Made by a program: the position numbers and the translations under genes. The notes beneath the pieces are model-generated. The model did not search any database. It saw nothing but the letters and a program-made list of their open reading frames with translations, and had not been told where the DNA came from. A stretch of DNA of 64,000 bases from JAVBJV01 sp031555315. GTDB taxonomy: Bacteria > Pseudomonadota > Alphaproteobacteria > Acetobacterales > Acetobacteraceae. This document shows positions 7,752 through 17,108 of the stretch, piece after piece (positions within the stretch are counted from its first letter, which is position 1; every line of letters begins with the position of its first letter). The stretch spans positions 1-64,000 of the forward strand of contig JAVBUO010000005.1 of assembly GCA_031555315.1 (NCBI GenBank), given 5' to 3'.

Positions 7752-10086
7752 CACCGGATCGTATCTCGTTCTGCGCCGGGTGTGGATGGTGCTGGCCGGT
7801 CTCTGGTTGTTGCTGGTCATGCTCGTGGTTTGGCATCAGGTCCGGTTCTGGAGCAAACCGCAGCTTGACAGCGATTTGCTCGGTCTGTTGTCGGGGCGCA
7901 GCGATGATTATACGGCACTGCAGGTCGGGCAACGCATATCGGGTGCCGGGGCACGGCAGATATTCATCCTGCTGGGGAGTGGAACGCCCGAACAGGCGCG
8001 GCTAGCGACACTGCGTTATCGCGATGATCTTTCGCAGACTCCGTATATGCGCGAGGCCGAACGCCTTGAAGACTGGTTCGATACCGCGCAACGCTTTTAT
8101 CTGCCGTATCGCAATCGCCTCCTGACCGACGCGCAACGCGAAGGTCTACGGGACACGGATGTATCCGAGCAGGTCCAGAAATCGCTTGCCGGCCTGTTCG
8201 GCGTGTTCGGTGGTGCCAGACTGACCGACTGGCAGCGCGATCCGCTAGGGTTATGGAGCGCCTGGTGGCAGGAGCATGCGCGCGATCTGCGTGCCAGCAT
8301 CGATGCCAGCGGCGCGTTTCAGGCCGACGGTCTGTACTGGCAGGCGTTGCGCTACGAGACGGTTGCGTCTGTTCTCCGGCTGGATGGCACGCCCTATTTG
8401 CGCGATGCGCTGGCCCATGCCGAGGCACGGGCGCGCGAGGCTGTGCCGGATGTGCAAATTCTGCGTGCCGGCATTCCGCTGCATGCCGAGGCGGCTTCCG
8501 TGCAGGCCAACCGGGAAATAGACATGATCGGCTGGGGATCGTTGCTGGCGGTTTTACTATTCGCCTGGCTGGTCTTCCGCTCGGCCGTGCCGATGCTGAT
8601 CATCGGTGTGTCTCTGGCGGTTGGCGTTGCCAGTGCATTGAGCTTGACCGTTCTGGTCTTCGGCAAGATTCACGTGCTGACTCTGGTGTTCGGGGCCAGT
8701 CTGGTGGGGGTGGCCGAGGATTACGGCATTCACTGGTTCACCAGTCGCCAGGGGAAACCGGCGTCGGAGCGGTGGCGCATTCTGCTGCATCTTTTGCCGT
8801 CGCTGGTGTTGGCTCTGGTCACCACGGCACTGGCCTACCTGACGATGGGCGTTGCGCCGTTGGAAGGGCTGCGCCAGATGGCGTTGTTTTCGGCGGCTGG
8901 GTTGAGCGCAGCGTTCCTGACGATTCTGCTCTGGGCGCCGTGGCTCGACCGTAACGTTTTGCACCAGACGCGGTTTGCGACATGGGTCGGGCGTACGGAA
9001 AGCAGATGGCCCGTTGTGCGGAAAAACCGTGTCTGGGCGATTACCACCGGTGTGATTGTCCTGGTTGTTGTTGGGGGCGTGTTGCAATTACGCGGGCATG
9101 ACGATCTGCGCGGCCTGCAGAACTCGCCGCCGGACCTCATCGCGCAGCAGCGGAAGATCAACGATCTGCTTGACCTGCCCAGCCCGGCGCAGTTTTACCT
9201 GATCCGCGGGGTGACGGCCGAAATTGTTCTGCAGCGCGAGGAGGCGCTAACCGCGCATTTACGAATGATGCGCGACAAGGGGAATATCTCGGGGTATCGC
9301 GCACTATCCGACTGGTTGCCTTCGCAACGGATGCAGGCGCGCAATGCAGCGCTGGTGGATGCAATGGAAGCAGCCGTTGTGCATGGTGTGGCCGAACAGA
9401 TCGGAGAGGAGCTTTCGCCTTTCGCATTTTCCTCCACCCCGATGACGGTGGAGGGCTTTCTGCGCGACCCTGCCTCGCTGCCGTTCCGCGCGCTGTGGCT
9501 GGGCGAGGATCAGGCGGGATATGCCAGTGTGGTGATGCTGACGGGCATCCGCTCGATCGGTGTTCTGCCGGAACTGGCGGCAGTGGCGGGGCAGGTGGAA
9601 GGTGTATCCTGGGTCGATATGGTGTCGGATATTTCCGGCATGCTGGGGCATTATCGCCGGGTCATGACATGGCTTCTGCTGGCCGGATATGTCGCTGTAT
9701 TTGCAGCATTGTACTGGCGGCTGCGACGCCAGGCTTGGCTGGCCATCATGCCGACGGCGATTGCCAGTCTGCTGACGGTGGCGTTGCTCGGATGGTTCGG
9801 GATTCCGTTTCAGTTGTTCAATGTTCTGGCGCTGCTGCTGATTTTGGGAATGGGGTCCGATTTCGGCATTATTCTGACCGAACACCAGGGCGACAATTCG
9901 GCCTGGGTGGCCATCTGCGTGGGCGGAGCCAGCACGTGGCTGTCGTTCGGCCTGTTGACACTGTCGGCAACGCCGGCGCTGTCGACCTTCGGGTTGACCA
10001 TGCTCTTGGGGATCGGGCTGGCATGGGTTATCTCTCCATGCTTTCAACAACGCAAAGCGCCAGAGGAAAAGCCTACTCCATGCTGA
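7744..10086 (+). CDS. apeM: MMPL/RND-family exporter of the aryl polyene cluster
   Basis: A 780-residue inner-membrane exporter with the twin-half RND/MMPL layout: one N-terminal helix, a periplasmic loop (about residues 40-255), a five- to six-helix bundle (about 260-450), a second loop and a second bundle (about 635-770). DYGIHW in the first bundle and DFGI in the second mark the conserved acidic helix residue. It should move the finished aryl polyene lipid out of the inner membrane. The start is TTG at 7744, overlapping the LolA-like gene. Confidence 0.85.
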   Translation: MTDTGSYLVLRRVWMVLAGLWLLLVMLVVWHQVRFWSKPQLDSDLLGLLSGRSDDYTALQVGQRISGAGARQIFILLGSGTPEQARLATLRYRDDLSQTPYMREAERLEDWFDTAQRFYLPYRNRLLTDAQREGLRDTDVSEQVQKSLAGLFGVFGGARLTDWQRDPLGLWSAWWQEHARDLRASIDASGAFQADGLYWQALRYETVASVLRLDGTPYLRDALAHAEARAREAVPDVQILRAGIPLHAEAASVQANREIDMIGWGSLLAVLLFAWLVFRSAVPMLIIGVSLAVGVASALSLTVLVFGKIHVLTLVFGASLVGVAEDYGIHWFTSRQGKPASERWRILLHLLPSLVLALVTTALAYLTMGVAPLEGLRQMALFSAAGLSAAFLTILLWAPWLDRNVLHQTRFATWVGRTESRWPVVRKNRVWAITTGVIVLVVVGGVLQLRGHDDLRGLQNSPPDLIAQQRKINDLLDLPSPAQFYLIRGVTAEIVLQREEALTAHLRMMRDKGNISGYRALSDWLPSQRMQARNAALVDAMEAAVVHGVAEQIGEELSPFAFSSTPMTVEGFLRDPASLPFRALWLGEDQAGYASVVMLTGIRSIGVLPELAAVAGQVEGVSWVDMVSDISGMLGHYRRVMTWLLLAGYVAVFAALYWRLRRQAWLAIMPTAIASLLTVALLGWFGIPFQLFNVLALLLILGMGSDFGIILTEHQGDNSAWVAICVGGASTWLSFGLLTLSATPALSTFGLTMLLGIGLAWVISPCFQQRKAPEEKPTPC

Positions 10087-10622
10087 CCAGACGGTACATG
10101 ATCGTGCTGCCGGTTCTGCCGTTGGTGGCGTGTGGTCGGGATGTGCCATCCTCTGCCGTGGAACTGCCGCAACTGCATCTGCAACCGGCTTCGCTGGGGC
10201 GCGAGATCGCCCAGCAGCAGCAGTTGCATTTCACCTTCGGGGCGCATCGGCGGAGTCTGGAAGGTCTGCTCGAGGTCGACCGGCACGAAGTGCGTCTGCT
10301 CGTGCAGGCGCTGGGACAGTCCGGTGCACGGCTGCGCTGGGATGGGCACCGACTGGATGAACAGCGTGCACCGTGGCTGCCGTCGATGGTGCGGTCGGCG
10401 CGCGTGCTCGACGATGTGCAGTTCACGCTCTGGCCGGCAGATGCCATCCGGCGGGTTCTGCCGCCTGGCTGGACTCTGGAAGAACGCAACGCCGAGCGTG
10501 CGCTGGTACACGGCGGAACCGCATGGCTGGTTGTATTTCGTGATGCTGCGGGCGTTCAGCACCTGGTGAACCGGGCGGGCGGCTATCGGCTTGATATCGT
10601 GTCGCAGGACGTCGGGTCGTGA
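10080..10622 (+). CDS. apeN: Outer-membrane lipoprotein, DUF3261-like (aryl polyene cluster)
   Basis: A 180-residue protein with a short lipoprotein signal whose lipobox LVAC puts the lipidated Cys at residue 18. The rest is a compact domain matching the small lipoprotein found directly after the MMPL exporter in APE clusters. It is probably the outer-membrane receiving partner for the LolA-like carrier, an inference by analogy with LolB. The start at 10080 overlaps the exporter stop by 7 bases. Confidence 0.68.
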   Translation: MLTRRYMIVLPVLPLVACGRDVPSSAVELPQLHLQPASLGREIAQQQQLHFTFGAHRRSLEGLLEVDRHEVRLLVQALGQSGARLRWDGHRLDEQRAPWLPSMVRSARVLDDVQFTLWPADAIRRVLPPGWTLEERNAERALVHGGTAWLVVFRDAAGVQHLVNRAGGYRLDIVSQDVGS

Positions 10623-11803
10623 GAGATATAGTGCTGAACCATCTTGGCATCGTCTGCGCACTGGGTGCGGATTGTGATGCGGTGGCGGAAAATCTGTTCG
10701 CCGCCCGGCGTCCTGACAGCATGCAGATGAGCGCCGTATGGAGCGGCGGGCGCGAGATGATGTTGGGTGAAGTAAACGCGCCTTTGGCGGATGTCACGGA
10801 TCTGCCGCTGCCGTTGCGGGGGCGGAATTCGGCACTGTTGCGCACGGCGTTGCGGCAGATCGAAGCGAACGTGCGCGCTGCCATCGCCCGGTTCGGTGCG
10901 GACCGGGTGGGCGTTGTGGTCGGGACCAGTTCGTCCAACATCGGCGAAACCGAGCATGCGCTTCGTTATGACCGGCAACATGGCGGGTGGCCGGAGAGTT
11001 TCCATTTTACACAGATGGAGATCGGCGCGGCGGCTGCGCTCATCGTGGCGGAAACCGGCGCATGCGGTCCCGCCTATACGGTTTCGACGGCCTGCTCATC
11101 GGGGGCAAAAGCGATCGCTGCGGGCGCGCGATTGCTAAGGCTGGGATTGGTGGATGCCGTCATCGCGGGTGGATCGGATCCTCTGTGCGAATTTACGATT
11201 GCGGGATTTTCCTCTCTGGCCGCGGTTTCGCACGAGGTGTGCAATCCGTTTTCGCGCAACCGCTGTGGCATCAATATCGGCGAGGGAGCCGCGCTGTTCC
11301 TGATGACACGCGAACCTGGCCCCGTGTATGTGGCAGGCTGGGGTGAGACTTCGGATGCGCACCATATGTCGGCTCCGGAGCCGCAGGGTATTGCTGCGGG
11401 TGAGGCCATGAAAATCGCCTTGCAAAAAGCCGGTCTTGCCGCCGCCGACATCGGATATGTCAACCTGCACGGCACCGCGACACGGCAGAACGATGCGATG
11501 GAGAGCAAAGCGGTGACGGCGGTGCTGGGCGGCGCCGTGCCGTGCAGTTCGACCAAGGCGATTACCGGTCATACGCTGGGTGCCTCGGGTGCGGTCGAGG
11601 CTGCGCTGTGCTGGTTGAGTATGGCGCATAATCCGGACAACAAGTTACCGCCGCACTGGTGGGATGGCGAGGCCGATCCCGATCTCCCGCCGCTGGCTTT
11701 TGTAAAACCGGGAGACCGGCTGTCCGGGCCGCTGCGCTACGCGCTCAGCACGTCGTTCGCTTTCGGGGGCAGCAATATTGCCCTGATACTGGGGCGAGGG
11801 TGA
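10619..11803 (+). CDS. apeO: Beta-ketoacyl-ACP synthase, main elongating ketosynthase
   Basis: A 394-residue ketosynthase with the full catalytic set: Cys in VSTACSSGAKA, His in NLHGTATRQND and His in TKAITGHTLGASGA. It condenses malonyl units onto the aryl starter and probably works as a heterodimer with the Cys-less ApeC. The start is GTG at 10619, overlapping the lipoprotein gene by 4 bases. It shares the end of the operon with the dehydratase, ketoreductase and second ketosynthase. Confidence 0.87.
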   Translation: MRDIVLNHLGIVCALGADCDAVAENLFAARRPDSMQMSAVWSGGREMMLGEVNAPLADVTDLPLPLRGRNSALLRTALRQIEANVRAAIARFGADRVGVVVGTSSSNIGETEHALRYDRQHGGWPESFHFTQMEIGAAAALIVAETGACGPAYTVSTACSSGAKAIAAGARLLRLGLVDAVIAGGSDPLCEFTIAGFSSLAAVSHEVCNPFSRNRCGINIGEGAALFLMTREPGPVYVAGWGETSDAHHMSAPEPQGIAAGEAMKIALQKAGLAAADIGYVNLHGTATRQNDAMESKAVTAVLGGAVPCSSTKAITGHTLGASGAVEAALCWLSMAHNPDNKLPPHWWDGEADPDLPPLAFVKPGDRLSGPLRYALSTSFAFGGSNIALILGRG

Positions 11804-12270
11804 TGATGAAGATTGCGGATATCAACCCGCCGATGTCGGAGTTACTGCCGCATGACGGCCGCATGCTGTTGCTCGACCGCCTGGTTTCGTGTGACGCGGA
11901 ATGCGCCGTTGCCGAGATAACAGTTCCGGCCAACGGCTTGTTCATGCAGTCGGCGGGTATGCCAGCCTGGGTCGGGCTGGAGTATATGGCGCAGACGGTG
12001 GGGGCATGGGCGGGGTATCACGCCAGAAAGCGTAACCTTCTTCCCAAGATCGGATTCTTGCTGGGGACGCGCAGCTATCAATGCAGTGTGCAGTACTTTC
12101 CAATTCATTCATGCCTGTATGTGGAAGTGCGTAGCGAATTCATCAGCGATAACGGGCTATGTATGTTTGCATGCAGGATTCTTCTGGACGACAGTGAAGT
12201 CGCAACGGCGAAGGTGTCGGTGTTCGAACCGGCAGATGCGGCGGCGTTCTTGCAGGGAGAGAATTCATGA
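11803..12270 (+). CDS. apeP: 3-hydroxyacyl-ACP dehydratase, hot-dog fold
   Basis: A 155-residue hot-dog dehydratase. ELLPHDGRMLLLDRL contains the catalytic His, and GLEYMAQTVGAWAG is the central helix. It makes the trans double bonds of the polyene, probably with the dehydratase domain fused to the ligase at 3338. Two adjacent ATGs exist (11803 and 11806), and the first overlaps the upstream TGA. Confidence 0.82.
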   Translation: MMKIADINPPMSELLPHDGRMLLLDRLVSCDAECAVAEITVPANGLFMQSAGMPAWVGLEYMAQTVGAWAGYHARKRNLLPKIGFLLGTRSYQCSVQYFPIHSCLYVEVRSEFISDNGLCMFACRILLDDSEVATAKVSVFEPADAAAFLQGENS

Positions 12271-12998
12271 GCGAGCCGCGTGTCGTTCTGGTGACGGGTT
12301 CCAGCCGGGGGATCGGCCGGGCGGTTGCGCTGCGGCTGGCGCGCGAGGGGTTCGACATTGTCGTGCATGGGCGTTCGATCGGCGAGCAGGTGGGTATCAC
12401 GGCGCAGGCGGTGCGCGATCTTGGCCGGCAGGTGCGCATCCTGTGTTTCGACGTGGCCGACCGGGCGGCGGCGCGCGCGGCTTTGGAGAGCGATATCGAA
12501 CAGCATGGCGCGTATTACGGCGTTGTCTGCAATGCCGGCATTACGCGCGATGGTGCGTTCCCGGCATTGAGCGAGGATGATTGGGACAGCGTTCTGCGCA
12601 CCAATCTGGATTCGTTTTACAATGTGCTGCATCCCGTCGTGATGCCGATGATACGCAGACGTAAGCCGGGGAGGATCGTCACTTTGTCTTCCGTTTCTGG
12701 AATAGCCGGCAATCGCGGACAGACGAACTATAGCGCCGCCAAGGCTGGGATCATCGGTGCGACGAAAGCGTTGGCGCTGGAGCTTGCGTCGCGCCAGATC
12801 ACCGTGAACTGCGTGGCGCCGGGGCTGATCGAAACGGATATGATCTCGGACGAGGTGACTGCGCATGCGCTGAAGCTGATCCCGGCGCAACGGATCGGCA
12901 AGGCCGACGAGGTGGCCGCAGCCGTTTCGTTTCTGATGTCCGACGACGCGGGGTATATCACCCGGCAGGTGATCTCGGTGAACGGGGGGATGCTCTGA
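12267..12998 (+). CDS. apeQ: 3-ketoacyl-ACP reductase, FabG-like SDR
   Basis: A 243-residue short-chain dehydrogenase with the NADP-binding TGSSRGIGRA at the N-terminus, a CNAGI motif, a catalytic Ser in TLSSVSG, and YSAAK carrying the catalytic Tyr and Lys. It reduces the beta-keto group in each elongation round. It overlaps the dehydratase by 4 bases and touches the next ketosynthase start at 12998. Confidence 0.87.
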   Translation: MSEPRVVLVTGSSRGIGRAVALRLAREGFDIVVHGRSIGEQVGITAQAVRDLGRQVRILCFDVADRAAARAALESDIEQHGAYYGVVCNAGITRDGAFPALSEDDWDSVLRTNLDSFYNVLHPVVMPMIRRRKPGRIVTLSSVSGIAGNRGQTNYSAAKAGIIGATKALALELASRQITVNCVAPGLIETDMISDEVTAHALKLIPAQRIGKADEVAAAVSFLMSDDAGYITRQVISVNGGML

Positions 12999-14230
12999 TG
13001 AAGAGGCGTGTGGTGATCACCGGTGCGGGGGCACTCAGTCCGCTGGGGCATACCTGGCAGGATGTGAGGGCACATCTCCATTCAGGGAAAAACGCCGTCC
13101 GCCTCACACCGGAGTGGACGAAATACAGAGGGCTGAACACCTATCTCAGCGCGCCGGCTGCGCCGTTTTCACTACCCGCACATTACGATAGAAAGCGTAC
13201 CCGCAGTATGGGGCGGGTTTCACTGATGGCGACGCGCGCCAGCGAGCTGGCGCTGGAACAGTCCGGACTGCTGGGTGATGCGCTGCTGAAAAGCGGCAGG
13301 ATCGGCGTTGCATATGGCTCGTCGGCCGGCACACCGGATGCGGCGGCGAATTTCGTGCGGATGATCGATTCCTTCAGTACTGATGGAATTAACGCCAATA
13401 CCTATATTAAGATGATGAGCCATTCGGCTGCTGTGAACATCGGTGTTTTCTTCGGCCTGACCGGGCGCGTGGTGACGACGTCGAGTGCGTGCACATCGGG
13501 CAGCCAGGGGATCGGCTACGCTTACGAAATGGTGAGTTCCGGAAGGCAGATCGCCATGGTGGCGGGAGGCGGAGAGGAACTCCACGTCACGAGCGCCGCG
13601 GTATTCGACACCTTGTTTGCGGCTAGTGTGAAGAACGATACGCCGGAACTTACGCCCCGTCCGTTCGATAAGCAGCGCGACGGATTGGTTCTGGGGGAAG
13701 GAGCATGCACGTTCGTGATTGAGGAGTACGAGCATGCCAAAAGCCGTGGCGCTGCCATCATCGCGGAGATCGTGGGCTTCGGGACCAACAGCGATGGCAC
13801 GCATGTCACACAACCGAATTCCGAAACGATGTCGATCACCATGCAGATGGCGCTGGACGATGCCGGCATAACCGCGGATGCGATTGGTTATATCTGCGCG
13901 CATGGTACGGCGACGGAAAATGGCGATATCGCGGAAGGGCAGGCAACGGCGCGTATTTTTGGCAGGCGTGCACCGGTTAGTTCCCTGAAAAGTTACATGG
14001 GACATACGCTAGGCGCATGTGGCGCGCTGGAAGCTTGGATGAGTATCGGCATGATGAACGATGGATGGTTTGCGCCGACGCTCAATCTGGAATCACCCGA
14101 CCTGCGCTGCGGAGATCTCGATCATATTGAACACGGGGGGCGTCGGATCGAAACCGAGTACGTGATGAGCAACAATTTTGCCTTTGGTGGCGTAAACACA
14201 GCGCTGATTTTCCGGCGCTGGAACAACTGA
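12998..14230 (+). CDS. apeR: Beta-ketoacyl-ACP synthase, second ketosynthase
   Basis: A 410-residue ketosynthase with Cys in TTSSACTSGSQG, His in CAHGTATENGD and His in SLKSYMGHTLGACG, so it should be catalytically competent. In characterised APE systems this second enzyme is proposed to make the first condensation or to complement the ApeO/ApeC pair. Its ATG shares a base with the ketoreductase stop. Confidence 0.85.
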   Translation: MKRRVVITGAGALSPLGHTWQDVRAHLHSGKNAVRLTPEWTKYRGLNTYLSAPAAPFSLPAHYDRKRTRSMGRVSLMATRASELALEQSGLLGDALLKSGRIGVAYGSSAGTPDAAANFVRMIDSFSTDGINANTYIKMMSHSAAVNIGVFFGLTGRVVTTSSACTSGSQGIGYAYEMVSSGRQIAMVAGGGEELHVTSAAVFDTLFAASVKNDTPELTPRPFDKQRDGLVLGEGACTFVIEEYEHAKSRGAAIIAEIVGFGTNSDGTHVTQPNSETMSITMQMALDDAGITADAIGYICAHGTATENGDIAEGQATARIFGRRAPVSSLKSYMGHTLGACGALEAWMSIGMMNDGWFAPTLNLESPDLRCGDLDHIEHGGRRIETEYVMSNNFAFGGVNTALIFRRWNN

Positions 14231-14247
14231 ATTGTAAGGAGAGCATA

Positions 14248-14664
14248 GTGCAGAGACGACAGGTATTATTCTTCGGCGGGATTCTGGCCTGCGGGGCGGC
14301 GAGTTATGCCGAAGCCCGTCAGGTTGAAATTCCGCCATCACAGCCGGTTATGGCGGCAACAGCTGTCAGCTTGGATGAAATGCATGACGCCATCGTTCGT
14401 GGCGGACGCGAGCGGAATTGGATTGTCAGTGAAGATGTGCCGGGCAAGGTATCGCTGCGGCTGAATCTACGTACGCACAGTGTGATCGTCGCGGTACGCT
14501 ATACGCAGACGAACTTTCGGATCGAATATGTCTGGAGTCAGAATCTGGATTTCGAGGAACGCAGTGGCAAACGTTATATTCACGGAAACTATGTGCGCTG
14601 GGTGCGTAATCTGGAGCAGTCGATCCAGCGTGCTCTTCCGATTCGTGGTGGAGCGCCACGCTGA
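14248..14664 (+). CDS. Small conserved periplasmic protein of the aryl polyene cluster
   Basis: A 138-residue exported protein. A signal peptide of about 22 residues (MQRRQ, then a hydrophobic run ending in YAEA) is followed by a single domain with RNWIVSEDVPGKVSLRL, a SQNLDF segment and IHGNYVRWVRNLEQSI at the C-terminal end. The closing IHxxYxxWVxNLE pattern is shared by a family of small periplasmic proteins of unknown function, some of them lipoproteins. It has its own ribosome-binding site (AAGGAGAG, 14235-14242). Co-transcription suggests a part in transport or surface placement of the pigment. Confidence 0.65.
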   Translation: MQRRQVLFFGGILACGAASYAEARQVEIPPSQPVMAATAVSLDEMHDAIVRGGRERNWIVSEDVPGKVSLRLNLRTHSVIVAVRYTQTNFRIEYVWSQNLDFEERSGKRYIHGNYVRWVRNLEQSIQRALPIRGGAPR

Positions 14665-15363
14665 GTGACGCGTGCTCTGGTGCGGATGATCGAAACGGCG
14701 GACGCGGCGGCCAACGCTGCATCCGCCGGTTTTGTCTGGGTAAGCGACGATGAACGTCGTTATCTGGAAAGCACGCTGAGCGTCGCGCGCAGGCAGCAGT
14801 ATATCAGTGGGCACTGGTTTGCGCGGGTCGTGTTGGCGGATTTTACGGGTATTCCAGCCATGAACTGGCGGCTATCTCGTGCGCCTCAAGGAGGTCTGTG
14901 CGCCGGAAGCGGCAGTGGACGGATATATGTATCGTTGTCGCATAGCGGCAGGTGGGTTTCTGCTGCGGTGTCAACGGCGCCGGTCGGCGTGGATGTCGAA
15001 ACCGCATCGCGCCCGCGCGACTATCCGGGGATGTCGCATTTGTGCTGTACGCCGGATGAGCGTGCGTGTTTGAACCGGTTAGATACGAACGATCTGACGC
15101 GCGAATTTCTTCGGTTATGGACTCTGAAGGAAGCCTGGGCGAAGCGCGAAGGCCGGGGTTTTGATCTTGCACGCTTCAGGCAGATTTCATTCCTGCCAGG
15201 CCATCTGGGACATCCCGACGCGCTGAGCTGGCATCGGAACGGGGTTACCTTGGCGGTGGCATCACAACCAGGTGCACAGATACAGCTGAGCGTCGCATAC
15301 GGAGATGTGCAAGAATGGTGCATATGCGACGATGCGGCGGGTGATGATCGTAAACTACCATAA
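14665..15363 (+). CDS. 4'-phosphopantetheinyl transferase, Sfp type
   Basis: A 232-residue enzyme with the Sfp/AcpT motifs: SLSHSG near residue 92, GVDVE carrying the magnesium-binding Asp, and WTLKEAWAKREG carrying the Lys-Glu pair. It should activate the two ACPs of the operon. GTG at 14665 directly follows the previous stop codon. The 3' end overlaps the convergent gene on the other strand by 9 bases, so the operon ends here. Confidence 0.85.
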   Translation: MTRALVRMIETADAAANAASAGFVWVSDDERRYLESTLSVARRQQYISGHWFARVVLADFTGIPAMNWRLSRAPQGGLCAGSGSGRIYVSLSHSGRWVSAAVSTAPVGVDVETASRPRDYPGMSHLCCTPDERACLNRLDTNDLTREFLRLWTLKEAWAKREGRGFDLARFRQISFLPGHLGHPDALSWHRNGVTLAVASQPGAQIQLSVAYGDVQEWCICDDAAGDDRKLP

Positions 15364-15828
15364 CGCAGGTCTTGTGATCATCAGCCAGAAGACACCGAGC
15401 AAGCCGAGAAAAGCCGGCCATCCGAGTGCGAACCACAAGTGCATTATGCGAAAGTAATCGGGTCCGAGGGGGCTTTTGCTGTCGGCGGCCCGTTGGGCGA
15501 GCCGTTGCGCCTTGATTTGCAGCCAGACCACCGGTGCCCAGCAGGCGAAAGCCAGCAGGTACAGCCCGTATGTCACGACGAGCCATGGTTCGGTCAACGA
15601 CCACCCGGCCAGATGGGCCAGCGCGACACCGCTGACCGGCTGCACGAAGCCGCTGGTTCCGGTGAAGATCCAGTCGGCCGTTACCACCATCCGTCCGACG
15701 CTGGCGATAAGTGCCGGATCACGCGTCAGGTGTGCATTCCACAGATACCAGGCCGTGCCCGCCCCGAACCCGAACAGGACAGTGCTGCTGAGCACGTGAA
15801 CCCATTTTACCAGCAGATAGGGATCCAT
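15355..15828 (-). CDS. DUF2269-type integral membrane protein
   Basis: A 157-residue protein with four hydrophobic segments. It begins MDPYLLVKWVHVLSSTVLFG and matches the family of small predicted inner-membrane proteins called DUF2269. A conserved His lies in the first helix. The function is unknown. It follows the SDR/membrane gene on the same strand with a shared base, so the two are probably co-expressed. Confidence 0.68.
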   Translation of the reverse strand: MDPYLLVKWVHVLSSTVLFGFGAGTAWYLWNAHLTRDPALIASVGRMVVTADWIFTGTSGFVQPVSGVALAHLAGWSLTEPWLVVTYGLYLLAFACWAPVVWLQIKAQRLAQRAADSKSPLGPDYFRIMHLWFALGWPAFLGLLGVFWLMITRPALW

Positions 15829-17108
15829 CAGCGCCGGTCTCCTATGGCACCATGCACGAGGATCAACGCAAAAACAGGCAGGTTCTTAAGAAGCGGCCCC
15901 AGTGGGTCGAGCCAGAGGGCGGGCAACGCCATGCCGATGACCAGCGTGTAGCCGAACACGGTTATAAGCTGCACGACCGTCGACCAACATGCCTTGCGAT
16001 CCGCCAGCACCAGGGCCGCAATTCCGATGTCGAGAAGACTGCTGCCGATCCGCAGGGGATCGGCCATAATGGGTGGCAGATCCAAGGCGTGAACCAGCGT
16101 TGTGGTTTGCGCGCTGCCCCAAAACAGACCGAGCAGAGCGGATGCAATCCAGAGCAATACCAGCACGGCCTTTACTGCGGGCGCGACGAAGAACAGCCGC
16201 GCATGCCAGCGGTCCTGCACCTGCGCTGGGCGTTCGCGCAATACGTCGTCAAGACTTTGCGGTACGAAGCCGATAGCGCCCGCAAAGGCAACGCTGTCCC
16301 CGGCATTGCCCGCGATCATCTGAACAAGGCTGTTGGTAGCGACGGGGCCGCCGCCGATCAGATCGCCGATCCGGCCCAGAATGCGCATGATGGACATCGG
16401 GATCGAAAGAAACCGTGCCTTGCCGAAGCCAAGCCAGCTCCGGTAGCGGGCCAGCAAGGTTTTAAGGTCGACTGTCGCAGGTCCCACGGGTTCGAGCGTC
16501 TGCCTGACGAAATGTTCGTCCTCGCAGACCAGGCGGACGGTGCGTGCCAAGTCACGCGCATGGATCGGCGTGAAGGGAAAATCTCCCTGGCCGGGAATGG
16601 GGATGAGCCAAGGCAGGCCGGCCATGCCGCGCATCAGGGATGTTCCGCCATAACTGCCGTCGCCATAGACCAGCGATGGGCGCAGGATCGTCCAGCCGAG
16701 GCCGGAGGCGCGCAGCGCTTCCTCGCCTGCAAGTTTGGACTGCGCATAATCGGTCGACACATCGGGCCGCGCGCTGATGGCGGAAATCAGCACCGTACGT
16801 CTGACGCCCATGCGCGCAGCGGCAGCGTAGAGTGCGCGCGGCATACAGGTATGCACGGCATCCATGTCCCGGCCGCGCAGGATCCCGGCCGCATTCACGA
16901 TGATATCGATCCCGGCCAGATGCTGCGTCCATCTGCTCTCATCGATCATCTCGGCAAGGTTCGTGGTGACGAAATGCGTTCCTGGAAATGCAGCGTCGAG
17001 TCCGGCAGAGGAACGGGCCATGGCTACGATGTCATGGCCGTTGGTGGTCAACTCGGCCAGGATATGGCGGCCGATGAAGCCTCCGGCGCCAAGCAGTAAG
17101 ATACGCAT
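15828..17108 (-). CDS. NAD(P)-binding epimerase-like SDR with C-terminal membrane domain
   Basis: A 426-residue fusion. Residues about 1-290 are an atypical or extended SDR, with the nucleotide-binding GAGGFIGRHI at the start, a NAAGI motif and YAQSK. Residues about 300-426 contain about four hydrophobic helices of the DoxX-like type. Such proteins are annotated as NAD-dependent epimerases or complex-I-assembly-like proteins without an assigned substrate. The start at 17108 (MRILLLGAGG) is chosen because the Rossmann motif begins there. Confidence 0.7.
   Translation of the reverse strand: MRILLLGAGGFIGRHILAELTTNGHDIVAMARSSAGLDAAFPGTHFVTTNLAEMIDESRWTQHLAGIDIIVNAAGILRGRDMDAVHTCMPRALYAAAARMGVRRTVLISAISARPDVSTDYAQSKLAGEEALRASGLGWTILRPSLVYGDGSYGGTSLMRGMAGLPWLIPIPGQGDFPFTPIHARDLARTVRLVCEDEHFVRQTLEPVGPATVDLKTLLARYRSWLGFGKARFLSIPMSIMRILGRIGDLIGGGPVATNSLVQMIAGNAGDSVAFAGAIGFVPQSLDDVLRERPAQVQDRWHARLFFVAPAVKAVLVLLWIASALLGLFWGSAQTTTLVHALDLPPIMADPLRIGSSLLDIGIAALVLADRKACWSTVVQLITVFGYTLVIGMALPALWLDPLGPLLKNLPVFALILVHGAIGDRR

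Noticed and set aside
15852..17099. 415-codon plus-strand open frame
   Set aside because: Mirror of the SDR/membrane gene; Gln/Ala/Arg-rich composition typical of antisense reading in GC-rich DNA.
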